A stretch of 64,000 nt of DNA, from contig JANPWX010000537.1 in assembly GCA_024734555.1 (NCBI GenBank), positions 1,760,682-1,824,681 of the forward strand, written 5' to 3'. Shown piece by piece: positions 1 to 64,000 of this stretch (its first letter is position 1; every line of letters starts with the position of its first letter). The notes beneath the pieces are model-generated. The model had not been told where the DNA came from and searched no databases. It saw only the letters and a list, made by a program, of their open reading frames with translations. The position numbers and the translations under genes are program-made. This DNA comes from Trochalopteron elliotii. Taxonomy: Eukaryota > Chordata > Aves > Passeriformes > Leiothrichidae.

Positions 1-62901
<62,901 letters not shown>

Positions 62902-63696
62902 GATGCTGTGTGTAGAGACCCTCTGTGGAGTGAATGGTCAGCAGTGCCCCATGATGACAGGACCAGCACTTCTGAACCTGCCTCAGCCATGCACAAATTC
63001 AGCCTTCCAGGAAGTGTTTACTGCAGCGACCGCATGAGCATGTGGGAATTGCTTCCCTTCTGTGGTTAATCATGTGCAAGTTAGTACATTGTTTGAGGTT
63101 TTGCCACTTACAGTGGTGAAACCATATTTCCTTTGGAAAGCTGCTCTGATTGGATACAAACAAGATGGCAAGCTGAAGTAACCTGCCTAGCCTGACATAA
63201 TTGTTTCAGAAAACTTTTAGAAATGTTCTTGCTGGGGTGAGAGGACTAGACAGCAGGAAGAGTGTGAAAAAATAATCAGACCTGGGTGGAAAATAGAAAA
63301 ATCAGTGTGTAAAAAACTTCTGTGGATTCACTTCCTGCAAATGAATTAAGGGACAATATCAGCAAGGCACACAGAAAACTTCCTTCTCTTTGTTTTCCAT
63401 GCAGCAACTGTAATTTCAGCTTAGCAGGAAAGGCCAAATGCCATGTGGATAGGTGAAAATTAAGGAAGAGAGGATATTGTCTTGGAAGCCAATCAACATC
63501 TTTCATGTCTCTACAGTTAAGGGAGAATTGGTATTTCCTCTTAAAACCTAGGAGACTGTAAACCTGACCCTGCACTCACTCACAATTGGATGAATGCAGG
63601 CTGACATCAGTATCTAACAGAAGGTAGGACTCCTGGCAGAGGACCTGTAATAGTCTGCATAGGTCTGGCATCTTTATATGCTTTTTACTTTGGCCT

Positions 63697-63723
63697 AAAA
63701 AAAAAAAGCAAAGCAAAGCAAAG
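63697..63723 (+). repeat. A11 run and short GCAAA repeat in the 3' UTR
   Basis: Eleven A followed by three gcaaa units and gaaa. A slippage-prone spot in the transcript; not a poly(A) tail. Confidence 0.75.
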
Positions 63724-63823
63724 AAAAAGAAACCTCTCAGAAGTAGACTTTAATAATTAAATTAATTTTTATACTCTTCTGGTTTGCAGTTTTATTATGG
63801 AACTGAATGTTCTCTAGGATATT

Positions 63824-63832
63824 TTATTTATT
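63824..63832 (+). promoter_or_regulatory. CFTR: AU-rich element nonamer in the 3' UTR
   Basis: ttatttatt matches the UUAUUUAUU-type AU-rich element and lies in the block that resembles the human 3' UTR, where a near-identical tatttatttt occurs. Such elements usually control mRNA stability. Activity here is inferred. Confidence 0.5.
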
Positions 63833-64000
63833 TTAATATTGTTGCAAACTTTTGCTAAGGAAATTATGTATTTTAAGAGTGATTGCGTACTATAAAGAAA
63901 AATATATTTGTATAAAAAGTTTTATATTTGGATTGTTGCAGGAATATTTTGCTACTATACTTTGATGTCTCATTATGCTAGAGCTGTTGAAAACGAGGGC

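Larger units (their letters stand above)
62902..64000 (+). other. CFTR: CFTR 3' UTR (continues past the window)
   Basis: From the stop codon to the window end there is no splice site or new gene that I can support. The segment from 63811 on resembles the late part of the human CFTR 3' UTR in order and wording: tctctagg, a T-rich ttttaat block, tgtattttaa, and tttgtataaa with ttttatatttg. In human this block sits several hundred bases before the poly(A) site, so the mRNA end here should lie outside the window. No AATAAA signal is seen. An A11 run with GCAAA repeats lies at 63697-63723. Confidence 0.85.

Noticed and set aside
63841..64000. A poly(A) signal ending the gene inside the window
   Set aside because: Only tataaa-type words are present, no AATAAA, and the human-like block suggests several hundred more bases of UTR.

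Overview
The window is one large vertebrate gene on the plus strand: the 3' two-thirds of CFTR (ABCC7), the cAMP-regulated epithelial chloride/bicarbonate channel. It opens inside intron 6, carries 21 coding exons (exons 7 to 27 in 27-exon numbering, legacy 6b to 24) and ends in the 3' UTR. All 20 introns that lie wholly inside are GT-AG and all phases join. The exons sum to 3,712 nt, or 1,236 residues plus a TGA stop. There is no frameshift or internal stop, so this is an intact gene rather than a pseudogene.

The organism is a bird, probably a passerine. Introns hold CR1 LINE 3' fragments, the dominant avian retroposon. Intron 11 holds a tRNA-Ile-derived SINE with a CR1-like tail that matches the songbird TguSINE1 type. 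The protein also carries residues known from avian CFTR: Pro at human-equivalent 422, 434, 492 and 534, and Thr at 539.

Layout: 411-536 encodes the second cytoplasmic loop; 3603-3849 TM5-TM6; 6100-24500 NBD1 (exons 9 to early 14); the rest of exon 14 (to 24933) the regulatory (R) region; 26039-39164 the second membrane domain (TM7-TM12); 47994-62901 NBD2 and the C-terminal tail ending in a PDZ ligand; 62902 onward the 3' UTR, which runs off the window. The longest introns are intron 11 (10.9 kb), intron 21 (8.8 kb) and intron 23 (7.2 kb).

The encoded parts act as one machine. PKA phosphorylates the R region, ATP binds two sites at the NBD1-NBD2 interface (one degenerate, one catalytic), and the cytoplasmic loops carry that movement to the pore. 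I found no second protein-coding gene, no functional RNA gene and no novel system. The noteworthy signals are the naturally stabilised NBD1, an unusual repeat-built splice acceptor before exon 10, the passerine SINE, an LTR-like block in intron 21, several small tandem duplications and a conserved AU-rich block in the 3' UTR. Comparisons with human CFTR are from general knowledge of that protein, not from an alignment run here.
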